A stretch of DNA of 64,000 nt from Polynucleobacter asymbioticus QLW-P1DMWA-1 (GTDB lineage: Bacteria > Pseudomonadota > Gammaproteobacteria > Burkholderiales > Burkholderiaceae), in NCBI RefSeq assembly GCF_000016345.1, contig NC_009379.1, forward strand, positions 248,001 through 312,000, given 5' to 3'. A program made the position numbers and the translations under genes. This document shows, piece by piece, positions 10,004 to 19,994 of this stretch. Position 1 is the stretch's first letter. The number at the start of each line of letters is the position of its first letter. The notes under the pieces were generated by a model that had not been told where the DNA came from, did not search any database, and was given only the letters and a program-made list of their open reading frames with translations.

Positions 10004-10849
10004 ATGGAACTTATTTTGTTGATAAAAGCAGTGATTTTGGGGGTGGTAGAGGGTCTGACAGAGTTTCTGCCGATCTCGAGTACTGGGCACCTGATCCTAG
10101 TCGGTGATTTACTGGACTTTAATGATGAGCGGGGCAAAGCTTTTGAGGTCATTATTCAGTTCGGTGCCATCCTAGCAGTGTGCTGGGAATTTAGAGAAAA
10201 GTTACTTAAGGTTGCTTGCTCATTAACCAGTAATGCCAACTCCCGCCGCTTTTTTCTCAATTTATTAATTGCTTCTGCCCCAGCAATGGGACTCGGATTT
10301 GTTTTTGGTAAACATATCAAGGCCATTTTGTTTTCTCCTGTGCCGGTGGCAACCGCTTTCATCGTAGGCGCATTGATCATTTTTTGGGCAGAGCGGCGTC
10401 AAGAAAAAATAGGCACTACTTCAACCCACATTCATACTGTTGACGACCTTTCTTATCTAGATGCTTTAAAGGTCGGAATTGCCCAATGCGCCGCATTAAT
10501 TCCGGGGACATCTCGCTCTGGCGCCACCATTATTGGTGGCATGTTGTTTGGTTTGCCTCGTGTGGTGGCTACTGAATTTTCATTCTTTTTGGCTATACCC
10601 GTTATTGGTGGGGCAACGGCATATGAGTTGCTGAAGCTATGGAAAGCGCCTGTCACAATTTCTGGTGATTATGGTTTGGCGATTGGTGTGGGCTTTGTTG
10701 CAGCCTTTATTTCCGCGTTCATCTGCGTGCGCTGGCTGATTCATTATGTTGCCCATCACAACTTTATCCCATTTGCCTGGTACAGAATTGTGTTTGGCTT
10801 ATTAGTGCTAGTCACTTCATATAGCGGTTTAATCGCTTGGTCGCATTGA
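10004..10849 (+). CDS. uppP: undecaprenyl-diphosphatase (bacitracin resistance)
   Basis: 281 aa from ATG 10004. It dephosphorylates undecaprenyl pyrophosphate so the lipid carrier can be reused for peptidoglycan and O-antigen. Family signatures are [17 protein letters not shown] near residues 13-29 and the PGTSRSGAT block near 167-175, with several hydrophobic segments. An upstream in-frame start (9863) would put 47 non-family residues in front and overlap tolC, so it is rejected. No Shine-Dalgarno is visible. A TATAAA at 9989-9994 would place the transcript start about 3 nt before the ATG. Confidence 0.95.
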   Translation: MELILLIKAVILGVVEGLTEFLPISSTGHLILVGDLLDFNDERGKAFEVIIQFGAILAVCWEFREKLLKVACSLTSNANSRRFFLNLLIASAPAMGLGFVFGKHIKAILFSPVPVATAFIVGALIIFWAERRQEKIGTTSTHIHTVDDLSYLDALKVGIAQCAALIPGTSRSGATIIGGMLFGLPRVVATEFSFFLAIPVIGGATAYELLKLWKAPVTISGDYGLAIGVGFVAAFISAFICVRWLIHYVAHHNFIPFAWYRIVFGLLVLVTSYSGLIAWSH

Positions 10850-10884
10850 TCTCATCGATCACTAACCCAATATAGGAAATTCCC

Positions 10885-11343
10885 ATGGATGTATCAATAG
10901 ACGCTATTACCAATAATATTCAGCTGGCACTAGCACCAGTGTTTTTATTGACGGCAGTCGCAACCTTAATTAATGCCATTTCTGGACGGCTTGCCAGAAC
11001 AGTGGATCGGATGCGCTCCATTCATACAGCAATTTATGTGGGCAGCGTAAAAGACGAAAAAACCCTTTTAAATATGCGCAAAGAAGCCGAGGAAGCAAAG
11101 ACACGCGGGCGTCTCTGTACTGCTGCTATCTTTTTTGATGTCTTGAGTGGTGTCTTCATCTCTCTCACTGTTCTTGAACTGTTTTTCTTTCAAGCAGGGG
11201 CGGTACGCTCTCTACAAACTTCTTATGTTATTTGGACCTTTGTATTGGGTCTGATATCCTTTATGACATCTCTATCTATCGTTCTAGCCGAGGTGGTGTA
11301 TGCCTATAGATCGGCTGGCTGGAATATTTCCAGACATTATTAA
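10885..11343 (+). CDS. DUF2721 family membrane protein
   Basis: 152 aa. Predicted membrane segments are at about residues 15-33, 85-105 and 118-140. The central charged stretch contains GRLARTVDRMR, typical of DUF2721 proteins, which are widespread in Burkholderiales and of unknown function. It sits between uppP (35 nt upstream) and the UDP-xylose synthase gene (24 nt downstream), all on the same strand, so co-transcription is likely. No catalytic motif is seen. Confidence 0.75.
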   Translation: MDVSIDAITNNIQLALAPVFLLTAVATLINAISGRLARTVDRMRSIHTAIYVGSVKDEKTLLNMRKEAEEAKTRGRLCTAAIFFDVLSGVFISLTVLELFFFQAGAVRSLQTSYVIWTFVLGLISFMTSLSIVLAEVVYAYRSAGWNISRHY

Positions 11344-11367
11344 TTACAGCTTCTTTCGACTAAAACT

Positions 11368-12303
<936 letters not shown>

Positions 12304-12304
12304 G

Positions 12305-13120
12305 TTGACAGAGCAAGTAAACAGTAAGCCAGGAGTACAGCGTTTTGAGCGGATTCGCTCATTTGTTCTCAGGGCTGGAAGAACAACTGCCGGTCAGCAG
12401 CGCGCTATAGATGAATTAGGCCCTCAATTTTTGCTGCCCTATCAAGATCAGATCTTGAACTTGGTTGACGCTTTTGCTGGATCCACCAAGCCTAAGATTC
12501 TGGAAATTGGTTTTGGTATGGGTGAGACCACTGCCAAAATTGCCGCCTTGCGTAGCGAGGATGATTTCTTGGCGATTGAGGTGCATCCCCCTGGAGTTGG
12601 GGCTCTTCTGAAGTTGATTGGCGAAAATCAACTGACTAATTTACGACTCATACGCCACGATGCGGTTGAGGTCCTTGAAAATATGATTGCCCCGAATTCT
12701 TTAGATGGTATTCATATTTACTTTGCTGATCCTTGGCATAAGAAGCGCCATCACAAGCGTCGCCTCATTCAGGCGGAATTTGTAAAGTTGCTCGTGTCTC
12801 GTTTGAAAAGCGGTGGGTATCTCCACCTAGCCACAGACTGGCATAACTATGCCGAGCAAATGCTTTTAGTGTTAAATGCCGAACCCACCCTTCAAAATAC
12901 TTCAGCTGAAAAAGTAAAAGTCGAAACCTTTACCCCTGAAGATATCGCCCCGGAAGGATCTGAAAAAGATTTAAAAGAATTTAAACCAAGCGCTGAGCAA
13001 TTAAGCTCTGAGCATCCTGGTTATGTCGAGCGCCCTGCTTATCGACCTACGACGAAGTTTGAAAACCGTGGCATCAAGCTGGGCCACGGTGTTTGGGATT
13101 TGGTTTACCGCAAGAAATAA
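12305..13120 (+). CDS. trmB: tRNA (guanine-N7-)-methyltransferase
   Basis: 271 aa from a TTG start 2 nt after the uxs stop. It methylates G46 in the variable loop of tRNAs using S-adenosylmethionine. The SAM motif [12 protein letters not shown] is at about residues 64-75, with [15 protein letters not shown] near 140-154 and the RPxTKFE(N)RG block near the C-terminus. TTG is chosen because RSFVLRAGR must lie about 20 residues in, and no ATG or GTG precedes it in frame. It is longer than E. coli TrmB because of a charged insert around residues 200-240. Confidence 0.94.
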   Translation: MTEQVNSKPGVQRFERIRSFVLRAGRTTAGQQRAIDELGPQFLLPYQDQILNLVDAFAGSTKPKILEIGFGMGETTAKIAALRSEDDFLAIEVHPPGVGALLKLIGENQLTNLRLIRHDAVEVLENMIAPNSLDGIHIYFADPWHKKRHHKRRLIQAEFVKLLVSRLKSGGYLHLATDWHNYAEQMLLVLNAEPTLQNTSAEKVKVETFTPEDIAPEGSEKDLKEFKPSAEQLSSEHPGYVERPAYRPTTKFENRGIKLGHGVWDLVYRKK

Positions 13121-13148
13121 GTTCTAGACGTGCCGCTCTGTGAAGGAT

Positions 13149-14621
13149 TTAAAGGCCTACGCAAACATATTTCATTTCTAGGTATTCATCCATTCCATAA
13201 GCGCTGCCTTCTCGACCTAATCCGGATTGCTTTACCCCTCCAAATGGCGCAACTTCATTAGTAATGAGGCCGGTATTCACGCCTACCATGCCATAGTCCA
13301 AAGCTTCGGCTACCTTCCAAATACGGCCAATGTCGCGACTATAAAAATAGGACGCCAGTCCAAATGGGCTGTTATTTGCTAAGGCAACCGCTTCTTCGTC
13401 ATTCTCAAACGGAATAATGGGGGCAACAGGTCCAAAAGTTTCCTCTTGGGTAATGAGCATGTCACTGTTTACATTGGCCAAGATGGTCGGTTCGTAAAAG
13501 TTTTTTCCTTGGGTGGTAGGTTTTCCGCCAGTGACTAATTTGGCACCTTTACTAATGGCATCGGCTACGTGCTTCTCCGCTTTTTCTAAAGCAGCCGTTT
13601 CAATCAGCGGGCCTTGAGTAACGCCTGGCTCCATACCATTGCCTACTTTAATTTTTGTAATTGCTTGAGCAAATTTTTCAACAAACTGGTCATGCACTTT
13701 CTTGTGAACATAAAAGCGATTGGCGCAAACACAGGTTTGGCCAGAGTTTCTAAATTTAGAAGCAATAGCGCCAATTACTGCAGCATCAATATCAGCATCA
13801 TCAAACACGATAAATGGCGCATGCCCACCAAGCTCAAGAGCCAATTTTTTAACAGTAGGCGCGCATTGCCCCATCAAAATGCGACCTACCTCAGTAGAGC
13901 CTGTAAAGGAGAGATGCCTTACTGTGGGTGAGGCGCAAAGCGTCTTACCAATGAGAATGGATTGATTGGCATCCGCAGTCAAAATATTAATCACGCCATC
14001 CGGAATGCCTGCACGAATAGCTAATTCAGCAAGTGCCAATGCGGACAGCGGAGTGAGTTCAGCAGGCTTGATGACAATCGTGCAGCCAGCCGCTAGCGCT
14101 GGCGCTACCTTGCGGGTGATCATGGCTATTGGAAAGTTCCAGGGGGTGATGGCAACGCAAACACCAATCGGTTGTTTGAGTACCATCATGCGCTTATCAC
14201 CCCAGGTAGTGGCAGGTATTGAGCCAGCGACTCGTTTTGCTTCTTCAGCAAACCATTCAACAAATGAGGCGCCATAAGCGACTTCACCGGCAGCTTCTGC
14301 CAAGGGCTTACCTTGCTCTAAGGTCATGATTGTCGCTAAGTCTTGAGTACTCTCAGTAATCAAATCAAACCACTTGCGCATGATGTGGGCACGCTCTTTG
14401 CCCGTTTTATTGCGCCATGCTGGAAGCGCTTTTTCTGCCGCGGCAATCGCGAGTTCCGCATCTTGCGGCCCAAGGTTGCTTACTGAAGCAATAAGCTCAT
14501 CAGTCGCTGGATTTTGAACATTAAAATTTTCTTTGGATCCAACCCATTGCCCATTAATAAACGCCTGTTCTTTAAATAGGCTTGGATCTTTTAAGAAACT
14601 GCGAATGTCAATCTTTTGCAT
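13149..14621 (-). CDS. gabD: NAD(P)-dependent succinate-semialdehyde dehydrogenase
   Basis: 490 aa aldehyde dehydrogenase. Visible are NFPIAMITRKVAPALAAG (residues 163-180), the catalytic Glu in LELGGHAPFIV near 260, the catalytic Cys in NSGQTCVCANRF near 294, and the C-terminal GVKQSGLGREGS. The set, including PFGGVKQSGLGREGS and the pattern around the active-site Cys, is typical of GabD, which oxidises succinate semialdehyde to succinate. It is an isolated single gene, convergent with trmB. Substrate is inferred from family resemblance only. Confidence 0.88.
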   Translation of the reverse strand: MQKIDIRSFLKDPSLFKEQAFINGQWVGSKENFNVQNPATDELIASVSNLGPQDAELAIAAAEKALPAWRNKTGKERAHIMRKWFDLITESTQDLATIMTLEQGKPLAEAAGEVAYGASFVEWFAEEAKRVAGSIPATTWGDKRMMVLKQPIGVCVAITPWNFPIAMITRKVAPALAAGCTIVIKPAELTPLSALALAELAIRAGIPDGVINILTADANQSILIGKTLCASPTVRHLSFTGSTEVGRILMGQCAPTVKKLALELGGHAPFIVFDDADIDAAVIGAIASKFRNSGQTCVCANRFYVHKKVHDQFVEKFAQAITKIKVGNGMEPGVTQGPLIETAALEKAEKHVADAISKGAKLVTGGKPTTQGKNFYEPTILANVNSDMLITQEETFGPVAPIIPFENDEEAVALANNSPFGLASYFYSRDIGRIWKVAEALDYGMVGVNTGLITNEVAPFGGVKQSGLGREGSAYGMDEYLEMKYVCVGL

Positions 14622-14775
14622 AGGGGCTCTACCAATCGTTTAAAGGCAAATAATGATGAACTGCCAAAGTAATGCTGAAGTTAATACTGCGGTAGAAATG
14701 ATTTTATCCCTCTTGGAATAAAAATGCCCCAGCTGGTAAAGGTGGGCATATGTGTTTAAGGCGGCTTTGTTTGGT

Positions 14776-15300
14776 TTAGCCGGCCTGTATTTCTGCGCTT
14801 CGTAATTTCTGTGCCAGCAGATCCAAAACACCATTGACGTATTTATGACCGTCTGTACCGCCAAAGGTTTTGGCTAGCTCCACAGCCTCATTAATAGCGA
14901 CTTTATATGGAACTGAGAGGTCTATCGCCAATTCATAGGCTCCAATGAGGAGGGCTGCATGCTCCACTGGCGATAGTTCATTGATGGGACGATCTAAAGC
15001 GGGAGTGATAATCGCCTCTAACTCATCTGTACGCTCTAGAACGCCATCAAAAATTCCCTGGAATAAATCGAGCTGACAACGACGAAATGCAGGATCTTCG
15101 CCTAATTGCTTGGCAATTGCAGCAGCATTAGGAAGGCTACCTGCACGGCGCATCACTAGGCTTTGATAGACGCCTTGTAAGGCGTATTCACGCGCACGGC
15201 GACGTGGAGTGAGGGAGCGCTTTGGCGCCGCTGATTTAGCGTCTACCTTAGTTTCTTTCCCTACTGCTAGTTGGCTGGGTGTTGGAATCAATTTACTCAT
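14776..15300 (-). CDS. nusB: transcription antitermination factor NusB
   Basis: 174 aa from ATG 15300, 4 nt after the ribH stop. An in-frame upstream start at 15336 would overlap ribH and is not used. The NusB fold shows RRRAREYALQGVYQS at about residues 30-44 and the C-terminal KVAINEAVELAKTFGGTDGHKYVNGVLD. It binds boxA RNA with S10 in rRNA antitermination. The N-terminal 25 residues are a charged extension beyond E. coli NusB. The ribBA-ribH-nusB order is common in betaproteobacteria. Confidence 0.94.
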   Translation of the reverse strand: MSKLIPTPSQLAVGKETKVDAKSAAPKRSLTPRRRAREYALQGVYQSLVMRRAGSLPNAAAIAKQLGEDPAFRRCQLDLFQGIFDGVLERTDELEAIITPALDRPINELSPVEHAALLIGAYELAIDLSVPYKVAINEAVELAKTFGGTDGHKYVNGVLDLLAQKLRSAEIQAG

Positions 15301-15304
15301 GTTT

Positions 15305-15817
15305 TTATTCTTCGCCAGCGTTAACTTCAATATCAAAATCAGGTGTCAGTGCCAAAGCAAGATTGGCCATCTCTACTACTGCTTTAGCGCAATCTGCGCC
15401 TTTGAGATTAACTCGAACGCTAGCCTGTTCATCAGTTTCGCAAGTAAGCACGCCATTGGCAATAGGTAAGCCAGAGTCAATCGAGATGCGGGTAATGCCG
15501 GCAGCAGATTCATTAGAAACTAATTCAAAGTGATAAGTCTCACCACGGATGACAGCCCCTAATGCAACCAAGCCATCAAACTCGCCAGTTGCAGCCAGCT
15601 TTTGCAGTGCAAATGGAATTTCCAGCGCGCCAGGCACAGTTACTAATTTAATGTCTGCCTGGGTCACACCCAAAGCAAGTAATTCAGTGATGCAAGCAGT
15701 GCTTAAAGCAACACAGTGCTCTTCATTAAAGCGGGCTTGCACAATGCCAATACGTAAATCTTGGCCATTCAAGTCAGCTTCTAATACGCCTACAAAGTCA
15801 TTGTTTGAATTGGTCAT
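15305..15817 (-). CDS. ribH: 6,7-dimethyl-8-ribityllumazine synthase
   Basis: 170 aa. It condenses the pyrimidine intermediate with 3,4-dihydroxy-2-butanone 4-phosphate to form lumazine, the penultimate riboflavin step. Motifs are [12 protein letters not shown] (24-35), [12 protein letters not shown] near 61-72 and [19 protein letters not shown] near 85-103, including the catalytic His. It lies 29 nt downstream of ribBA and 4 nt upstream of nusB on the same strand. Confidence 0.96.
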
Positions 15818-15846
15818 GATGGATTTCTATTTATCTGTACAAAAAA

Positions 15847-16992
15847 TTAAGCGGGTTTGGTAACTGGCTGATAAGGAGCGTAGCCTGTCACTTCTAATTT
15901 ATATCCGGAAAGGCTTGGTGTAGGGCTTGGGTTTGCTAGCAAGCGCATCTTGCCAACACCAATATCCTTGAGGATTTGCGCGCCAATTCCATAACTTCTG
16001 AAATCAGTTTTGCGGGTTAATGGGATTTTGGTCTCATCTTGTGTTTGATTTAGCTTTTGAAACTGCGCCAACCAATCTGCATCGTTAGGCGCTGCAATGC
16101 CTGAAGCATTAAGGAGTACTGCTACACCAGCTGGAGAGTTAGCTAACTGCTCTAGGGCCTTAGCCAGGGGCCATGAATGGGTGCTGACATCGGCATCTAA
16201 AAAATCTAATACGGTAACGGGCTCGTGAACTCGTACCAAGGTTTCTTGTGCTTCAGATGGCTGGCCGTGCACGAGTGCAATATGAATGCAAGAGCTGGGA
16301 GTATCGCGGTAAATAATTCCTTGAAACTTTCCCCAAGGCGTTACAAATTCTCTTTGGCCTTCTCGAACCACAATACTTTCATGTTGACTGCGGTATTGAA
16401 TCAAGTCCGCAATGCTGCCAATCTTAAGTTGATGTTCTTCTGCAAATTTGAGAAGGTCAGGCAAGCGTGCCATGCTGCCATCATCTTTCATGATTTCGCA
16501 GATGACAGCAGTAGGAGAGCATCCAGCCATGGCAGCCAAATCACAACCTGCTTCGGTATGACCGGAACGGATGAGTACGCCACCGGGCTGTGCCATTAAA
16601 GGGAAGATATGGCCAGGTTGCACTAGATCGCTCGGTTTGGCATTGGGCGCGACCGCTGTTTTAATGGTTAGGGCGCGATCTGCAGCAGAGATTCCAGTCG
16701 TTACTCCAGTTGCTGCCTCAATAGAGACTGTGAAATTGGTACCCATCGATGTGCCGTTGTCGCGCACCATCAGCGGAAGATTGAGTTGCTGGCAGCGCTC
16801 ACGTGTGAGGGTGAGACAGATTAAGCCGCGGCCATGTTTGGCCATGAAATTGACTGCTTCGGCTGTGACATGATCTGCAGCCAGAACTAGATCCCCTTCA
16901 TTTTCACGATCTTCTTCGTCAACGAGAATGACCATCTTGCCGGCACGGAGTTCGGCAATGATTTCTTCAGTAGGGGCGAGCTTATTTGGCAT
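15847..16992 (-). CDS. ribBA: RibBA-type DHBP synthase with degenerate GTP cyclohydrolase II domain
   Basis: 381 aa two-domain protein. The N-terminal half is a normal 3,4-dihydroxy-2-butanone-4-phosphate synthase (ribB): [11 protein letters not shown] at 25-35 and [16 protein letters not shown] near 141-156. From about residue 204 it matches the GTP cyclohydrolase II fold ([14 protein letters not shown]; the IGIGAQIL-like block is present as [13 protein letters not shown]). The zinc-binding Cys-x10-Cys-x-Cys segment is replaced by [15 protein letters not shown] with no cysteines. The second domain should therefore lack zinc and cyclohydrolase activity. Such split-function RibBA proteins are known in proteobacteria, where ribA is encoded elsewhere. 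Confidence 0.93.
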   Translation of the reverse strand: MPNKLAPTEEIIAELRAGKMVILVDEEDRENEGDLVLAADHVTAEAVNFMAKHGRGLICLTLTRERCQQLNLPLMVRDNGTSMGTNFTVSIEAATGVTTGISAADRALTIKTAVAPNAKPSDLVQPGHIFPLMAQPGGVLIRSGHTEAGCDLAAMAGCSPTAVICEIMKDDGSMARLPDLLKFAEEHQLKIGSIADLIQYRSQHESIVVREGQREFVTPWGKFQGIIYRDTPSSCIHIALVHGQPSEAQETLVRVHEPVTVLDFLDADVSTHSWPLAKALEQLANSPAGVAVLLNASGIAAPNDADWLAQFQKLNQTQDETKIPLTRKTDFRSYGIGAQILKDIGVGKMRLLANPSPTPSLSGYKLEVTGYAPYQPVTKPA

Positions 16993-17115
16993 AGCCCTCT
17001 ATTTTAAGCTGATGAGGTCAAAATCGTGGTCCTCCTACAGTGAAAATCTCGCTTTCTGACGGTAAAAGCTTGAGAACGGGGTTTTGATGGTTTTTAGGGT
17101 CTTGGAAAATAGCTC

Positions 17116-17415
17116 ATGCGCCCACCCATACCGAATGGCTTCATCTTGTTAGAAGTGTTAATTGCGATGAGTCTGATTCTAGGGTCCTGGATGGTATCGG
17201 TGGGGGTCTTCCAAGGCCTAGCCCTTCGCTCAACCCAAGATGAGGCTAGGCGACACGAGTTGAGAAAGGCTTTCGATGCTTACGAGACTTCGAGTAGTCA
17301 TTCAAATAGCGGCAATCTTATTCATAAAGGCGCAAAAAATGAGTCTTCTCGAGTGTCTAGTCGGAATCGCGCTGTGCACAATTCTGCTCACTCCGTTACT
17401 CCAATCCGCCGCTGA
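17116..17415 (+). CDS. short type IV minor prepilin (PilV-like)
   Basis: 99 aa. It has a clear class III signal: an 8-residue leader ending in NG, then FILLEVLIAMSLILGSW with Glu at +5 and a hydrophobic helix. It should be cleaved by the prepilin peptidase and act as a pseudopilin or minor pilin. It is much shorter than usual PilV (about 130-180 aa). The last 45 residues are Ser/Arg/Asn-rich, unlike a pilin domain, and overlap the next gene in another frame. The real product may be truncated or frameshifted. Confidence 0.6.
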   Translation: MRPPIPNGFILLEVLIAMSLILGSWMVSVGVFQGLALRSTQDEARRHELRKAFDAYETSSSHSNSGNLIHKGAKNESSRVSSRNRAVHNSAHSVTPIRR

Positions 17416-17968
17416 TTTAGTCGTCCATCAAATTCAGTATGAAAAAAAGCAATTACTGATTTCAGAGGCAGATCGGGCATTTGAAATAATCGGTCGCGCT
17501 ATTCGTATTGCAGGTTACCGCAACATCAAGTCATCACATCTTGCTAGCAATAAAGCCCAAATTCAATGGATAGAACTAAGTAAGAGAGTGGGCTTTCGTG
17601 GGTCTGATGCAATAACAGTGAGACATGAATTATCTGATGGCATTGATTTTGATTGCATTGGAAATAACTTAACAGTGGATCGCACAAAAAATCATTTAGC
17701 CCTTCAGGGTTTTTTGGTGGATAGGCAAGCATCGGCTCCAAAAGGAGTGAAGGCGAACGGAGGTTCATTGATATGCCAGTCACTAGATCGCCAGGGACGC
17801 TTACAAAACACTACTTTGATGAATGGCGTGAACACCCTGTTAATTGAGGAGCTTGATGTAGCCAAGGACAGCGGGGAGCGCTTATTCAAGGTGGGGCTAG
17901 AGATGACAGATGGGGCTTCATTAAACCTCAGGCTAGAACGGACCTTCAGGACCAGGAATCTATTGTGA
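17339..17968 (+). CDS. PilW-like minor pilin without a standard leader
   Basis: 209 aa from ATG 17339; an alternative ATG at 17276 gives 230 aa. The sequence MSLLECLVGIALCTILLTPLL aligns with the mature pilin N-terminus (Glu at +5), and the RAFEIIGRAIRIAGYRN segment and C-terminal region fit PilW-type minor pilins. With the upstream start the residue before MSLLE is Lys, not the Gly needed by prepilin peptidase. With ATG 17339 there is no leader at all. AAGG eight bases before ATG 17339 is a good ribosome binding site. It overlaps the PilV-like frame. Confidence 0.6.
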   Translation: MSLLECLVGIALCTILLTPLLQSAADLVVHQIQYEKKQLLISEADRAFEIIGRAIRIAGYRNIKSSHLASNKAQIQWIELSKRVGFRGSDAITVRHELSDGIDFDCIGNNLTVDRTKNHLALQGFLVDRQASAPKGVKANGGSLICQSLDRQGRLQNTTLMNGVNTLLIEELDVAKDSGERLFKVGLEMTDGASLNLRLERTFRTRNLL

Positions 17969-18294
17969 TCTTGGCTTGGGTCATTTCTTTATTACTGTTG
18001 TGCTCATCGCTGGTGATACATCTCGAAAAGTTGACTGCTTTAAGAATAATTGAATTAAACACTATCGAATTCTCACAGAAAAAATTGATGGCATCAGAAA
18101 AGGCCATATTGGATTGCCAAAATAATTTGAGTCATTTATCTCAGCTCCAAGACAATGCTTGTTTTATCGAGCCTACAGGAAAAAATCAGTGGCGCATTTC
18201 TAGTAAGGAAAAACCGACCATTCAGGTATATGTGAATATGGATGAAACTACTGGGTTTATTACTCGCCTTAATTGGCGTCAAGTATTTGAATAA
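17965..18294 (+). CDS. small PilX-like membrane-anchored protein of the minor-pilin cluster
   Basis: 109 aa from a GTG that overlaps the preceding stop (GTGA). It has one N-terminal hydrophobic helix (residues 2-20), then a charged region with LMASEKAILDCQNNL, which resembles the segment after the helix in PilX-type minor pilins (SEKAI... is frequent there). The leader Gly and the Glu at +5 are absent. Two cysteines (C51, C64) could pair. Its role as a minor pilin is inferred from position and this resemblance. Confidence 0.5.
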   Translation: MILAWVISLLLLCSSLVIHLEKLTALRIIELNTIEFSQKKLMASEKAILDCQNNLSHLSQLQDNACFIEPTGKNQWRISSKEKPTIQVYVNMDETTGFITRLNWRQVFE

Positions 18295-18853
18295 ACCACG
18301 GCACTTTTCTTTATGTGATTCTGGAGCAAGTTTGCTAGAACTCATGGCAGTGATTTTGATTATTGCCATATTGGCCGTCATCACTATGCCCTTACTTCAG
18401 CAGCAAATTGCTGTTCGAGAAATCGATACTGTTGCACGCCGATTTATTGCTCATGCCCACTTCGCCCGTCAGCAAGCTCTTCATCTAGGTGAGCCGGTAC
18501 GACTATCGCCACATCCATTAAATCATTGGGAAAGCGGCTGGGTCGTCTCTAGTGGATGCATAGGTAAAACAGTTCTCGCTAGATGTATTCCAAAACCTTG
18601 GTTTTCTCAAGGAAAGATAGACCCCGTTTACTTTAAGGGAGGGGGTAAGCAATTTACTGACCCTCACACTGGAAAGCTTGGGATTTTATTTAATGCTGCC
18701 GGGGCAGCCAAGACGGCGCAGGGTGGGTTTGTAGCAAATCGCTTGATCTTAGGTCATCACCGCCTTGTGGACTTGGAGCGCCAGTTGATCTTGGGGAGTG
18801 GAGGACGTTGGCGCATCTGTGATCCTCAAAGAGATGCAAAGCGTTGCCATTGA
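18287..18853 (+). CDS. GspH/FimT family type IV prepilin
   Basis: About 188 aa. I prefer TTG 18287, which overlaps the preceding stop and gives a normal 13-residue leader ending in DSG, then ASLLELMAVILIIAILAVITM (Glu at +5). ATG 18242 would give a 28-residue leader and a 53-nt overlap. The mature part has the GspH/FimT pattern: ARRFIAHAHFARQQALHLGEPVRL near residues 50-73, a Trp-rich middle and a conserved-looking C-terminal GRWRICDPQ. Last gene of the pilin-like cluster; ribD follows with a nearly overlapping start. Confidence 0.72.
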   Translation: MNKPRHFSLCDSGASLLELMAVILIIAILAVITMPLLQQQIAVREIDTVARRFIAHAHFARQQALHLGEPVRLSPHPLNHWESGWVVSSGCIGKTVLARCIPKPWFSQGKIDPVYFKGGGKQFTDPHTGKLGILFNAAGAAKTAQGGFVANRLILGHHRLVDLERQLILGSGGRWRICDPQRDAKRCH

Positions 18854-18869
18854 ATGGTTTAATAGACCC

Positions 18870-19985
18870 ATGTACAGCGCTGTTGATCACCAATGGATGG
18901 GCGAGGCCTTAGGCGAGGCTCAAAAGGCCCTCTATTTAGCTAATCCTAATCCACGAGTGGGTTGTGTCATCGTTAAAGATGGGCAAGTCATAGGACGCGG
19001 GCACACTCAAAGGGTCGGTGGCGCGCATGCAGAAATTCAGGCGATTGCCGATGCAAAAGCTAACGGAAAAGATATTGCCGGCTCAACCATCTATGTCACT
19101 CTAGAGCCTTGTAGCCATACTGGTCGTACACCGCCCTGCGTTAATGCGCTTGTGGTTGCAAGGCCAGCCAAGGTGATTGTGTCCATGTTGGATCCGAACC
19201 CATTGGTTTCTGGCGGGGGATTAGCAAGACTCACAGATGCAGGCATCGAAGTGCAATGTGGTTTATTGGAGTCTGAAGCACAAGCAATCAATCGAGGATT
19301 TATTTCTCGGATGACCAGGGGCTTGCCATGGGTGCGCATGAAGATCGCTGCCAGTCTTGATGGCAAGACTGCATTGCCTAATGGTCAAAGTCAGTGGATT
19401 ACCGGTCCGCTTGCGAGAGCAGACGGACATCATTGGCGCGCACAAGCCTGTGCGATTGTTACAGGCGTTGGTACAGTTAAAGAGGATGATCCTAGTCTCA
19501 ATGTGAGAGAGGTGAGCACGCATCGTCAACCTTGGCGCATCATCGTCGACTCCAAATTAGAGACCCCACCCAATGCCCAGATTTTGAATGATCTTCAAGA
19601 TTCGGGAGTCATCATTGTTTGCGCCGCTTTGGATGACGTAGATAAAGTAGCAAAAGCAAAGCAATTTCAGAAGCGTGGCATTGAGGTCATTGCTTTTGCA
19701 AACCCTCAAGGCAAAGTTGATTTGCCCAAACTATTTACTTATCTTGCTCAAGAACGTGAGATGAACGAAATTCATATTGAATCCGGCTTCAAGCTCAACG
19801 GATCGATGCTCAGAGAAGGTTGTGTGGATGAGCTCTTACTCTATTACGCACCATTTTTCATGGGTGAGGGTATAGGGATGGCTAACGTGCCAACATTGCC
19901 TAATTTAAGTACGCGAGAAGACTGGCGCATTCTCGATCAAAGCATGATCGGTACTGATCTACGCATTAGACTAATAAAGAATTAA
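18870..19985 (+). CDS. ribD: bifunctional diaminohydroxyphosphoribosylaminopyrimidine deaminase / reductase
   Basis: 371 aa from ATG 18870. An earlier in-frame start at 18798 overlaps the pilin gene and adds 24 residues not expected in RibD. It catalyses steps two and three of riboflavin synthesis. The N-terminal zinc deaminase shows HAE (H53, E55) and PCSHTGRTPPC (C81, C90). The C-terminal reductase domain begins near residue 148 with RMKIAASLDGKTAL, followed by DPSLNVR and the final substrate-binding blocks. ribE follows after 9 nt. Confidence 0.95.
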   Translation: MYSAVDHQWMGEALGEAQKALYLANPNPRVGCVIVKDGQVIGRGHTQRVGGAHAEIQAIADAKANGKDIAGSTIYVTLEPCSHTGRTPPCVNALVVARPAKVIVSMLDPNPLVSGGGLARLTDAGIEVQCGLLESEAQAINRGFISRMTRGLPWVRMKIAASLDGKTALPNGQSQWITGPLARADGHHWRAQACAIVTGVGTVKEDDPSLNVREVSTHRQPWRIIVDSKLETPPNAQILNDLQDSGVIIVCAALDDVDKVAKAKQFQKRGIEVIAFANPQGKVDLPKLFTYLAQEREMNEIHIESGFKLNGSMLREGCVDELLLYYAPFFMGEGIGMANVPTLPNLSTREDWRILDQSMIGTDLRIRLIKN

Positions 19986-19994
19986 AATCCCCGT

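Noticed and set aside
14640..14864. 74-codon minus-strand frame overlapping the end of nusB
   Set aside because: It overlaps nusB in another frame, its composition is mixed and it resembles no protein. The gap between nusB and gabD has no convincing gene.
16993..17115. Search for an FMN riboswitch upstream of ribBA
   Set aside because: No RFN-element-like conserved blocks were seen on the minus strand here, nor before ribD.
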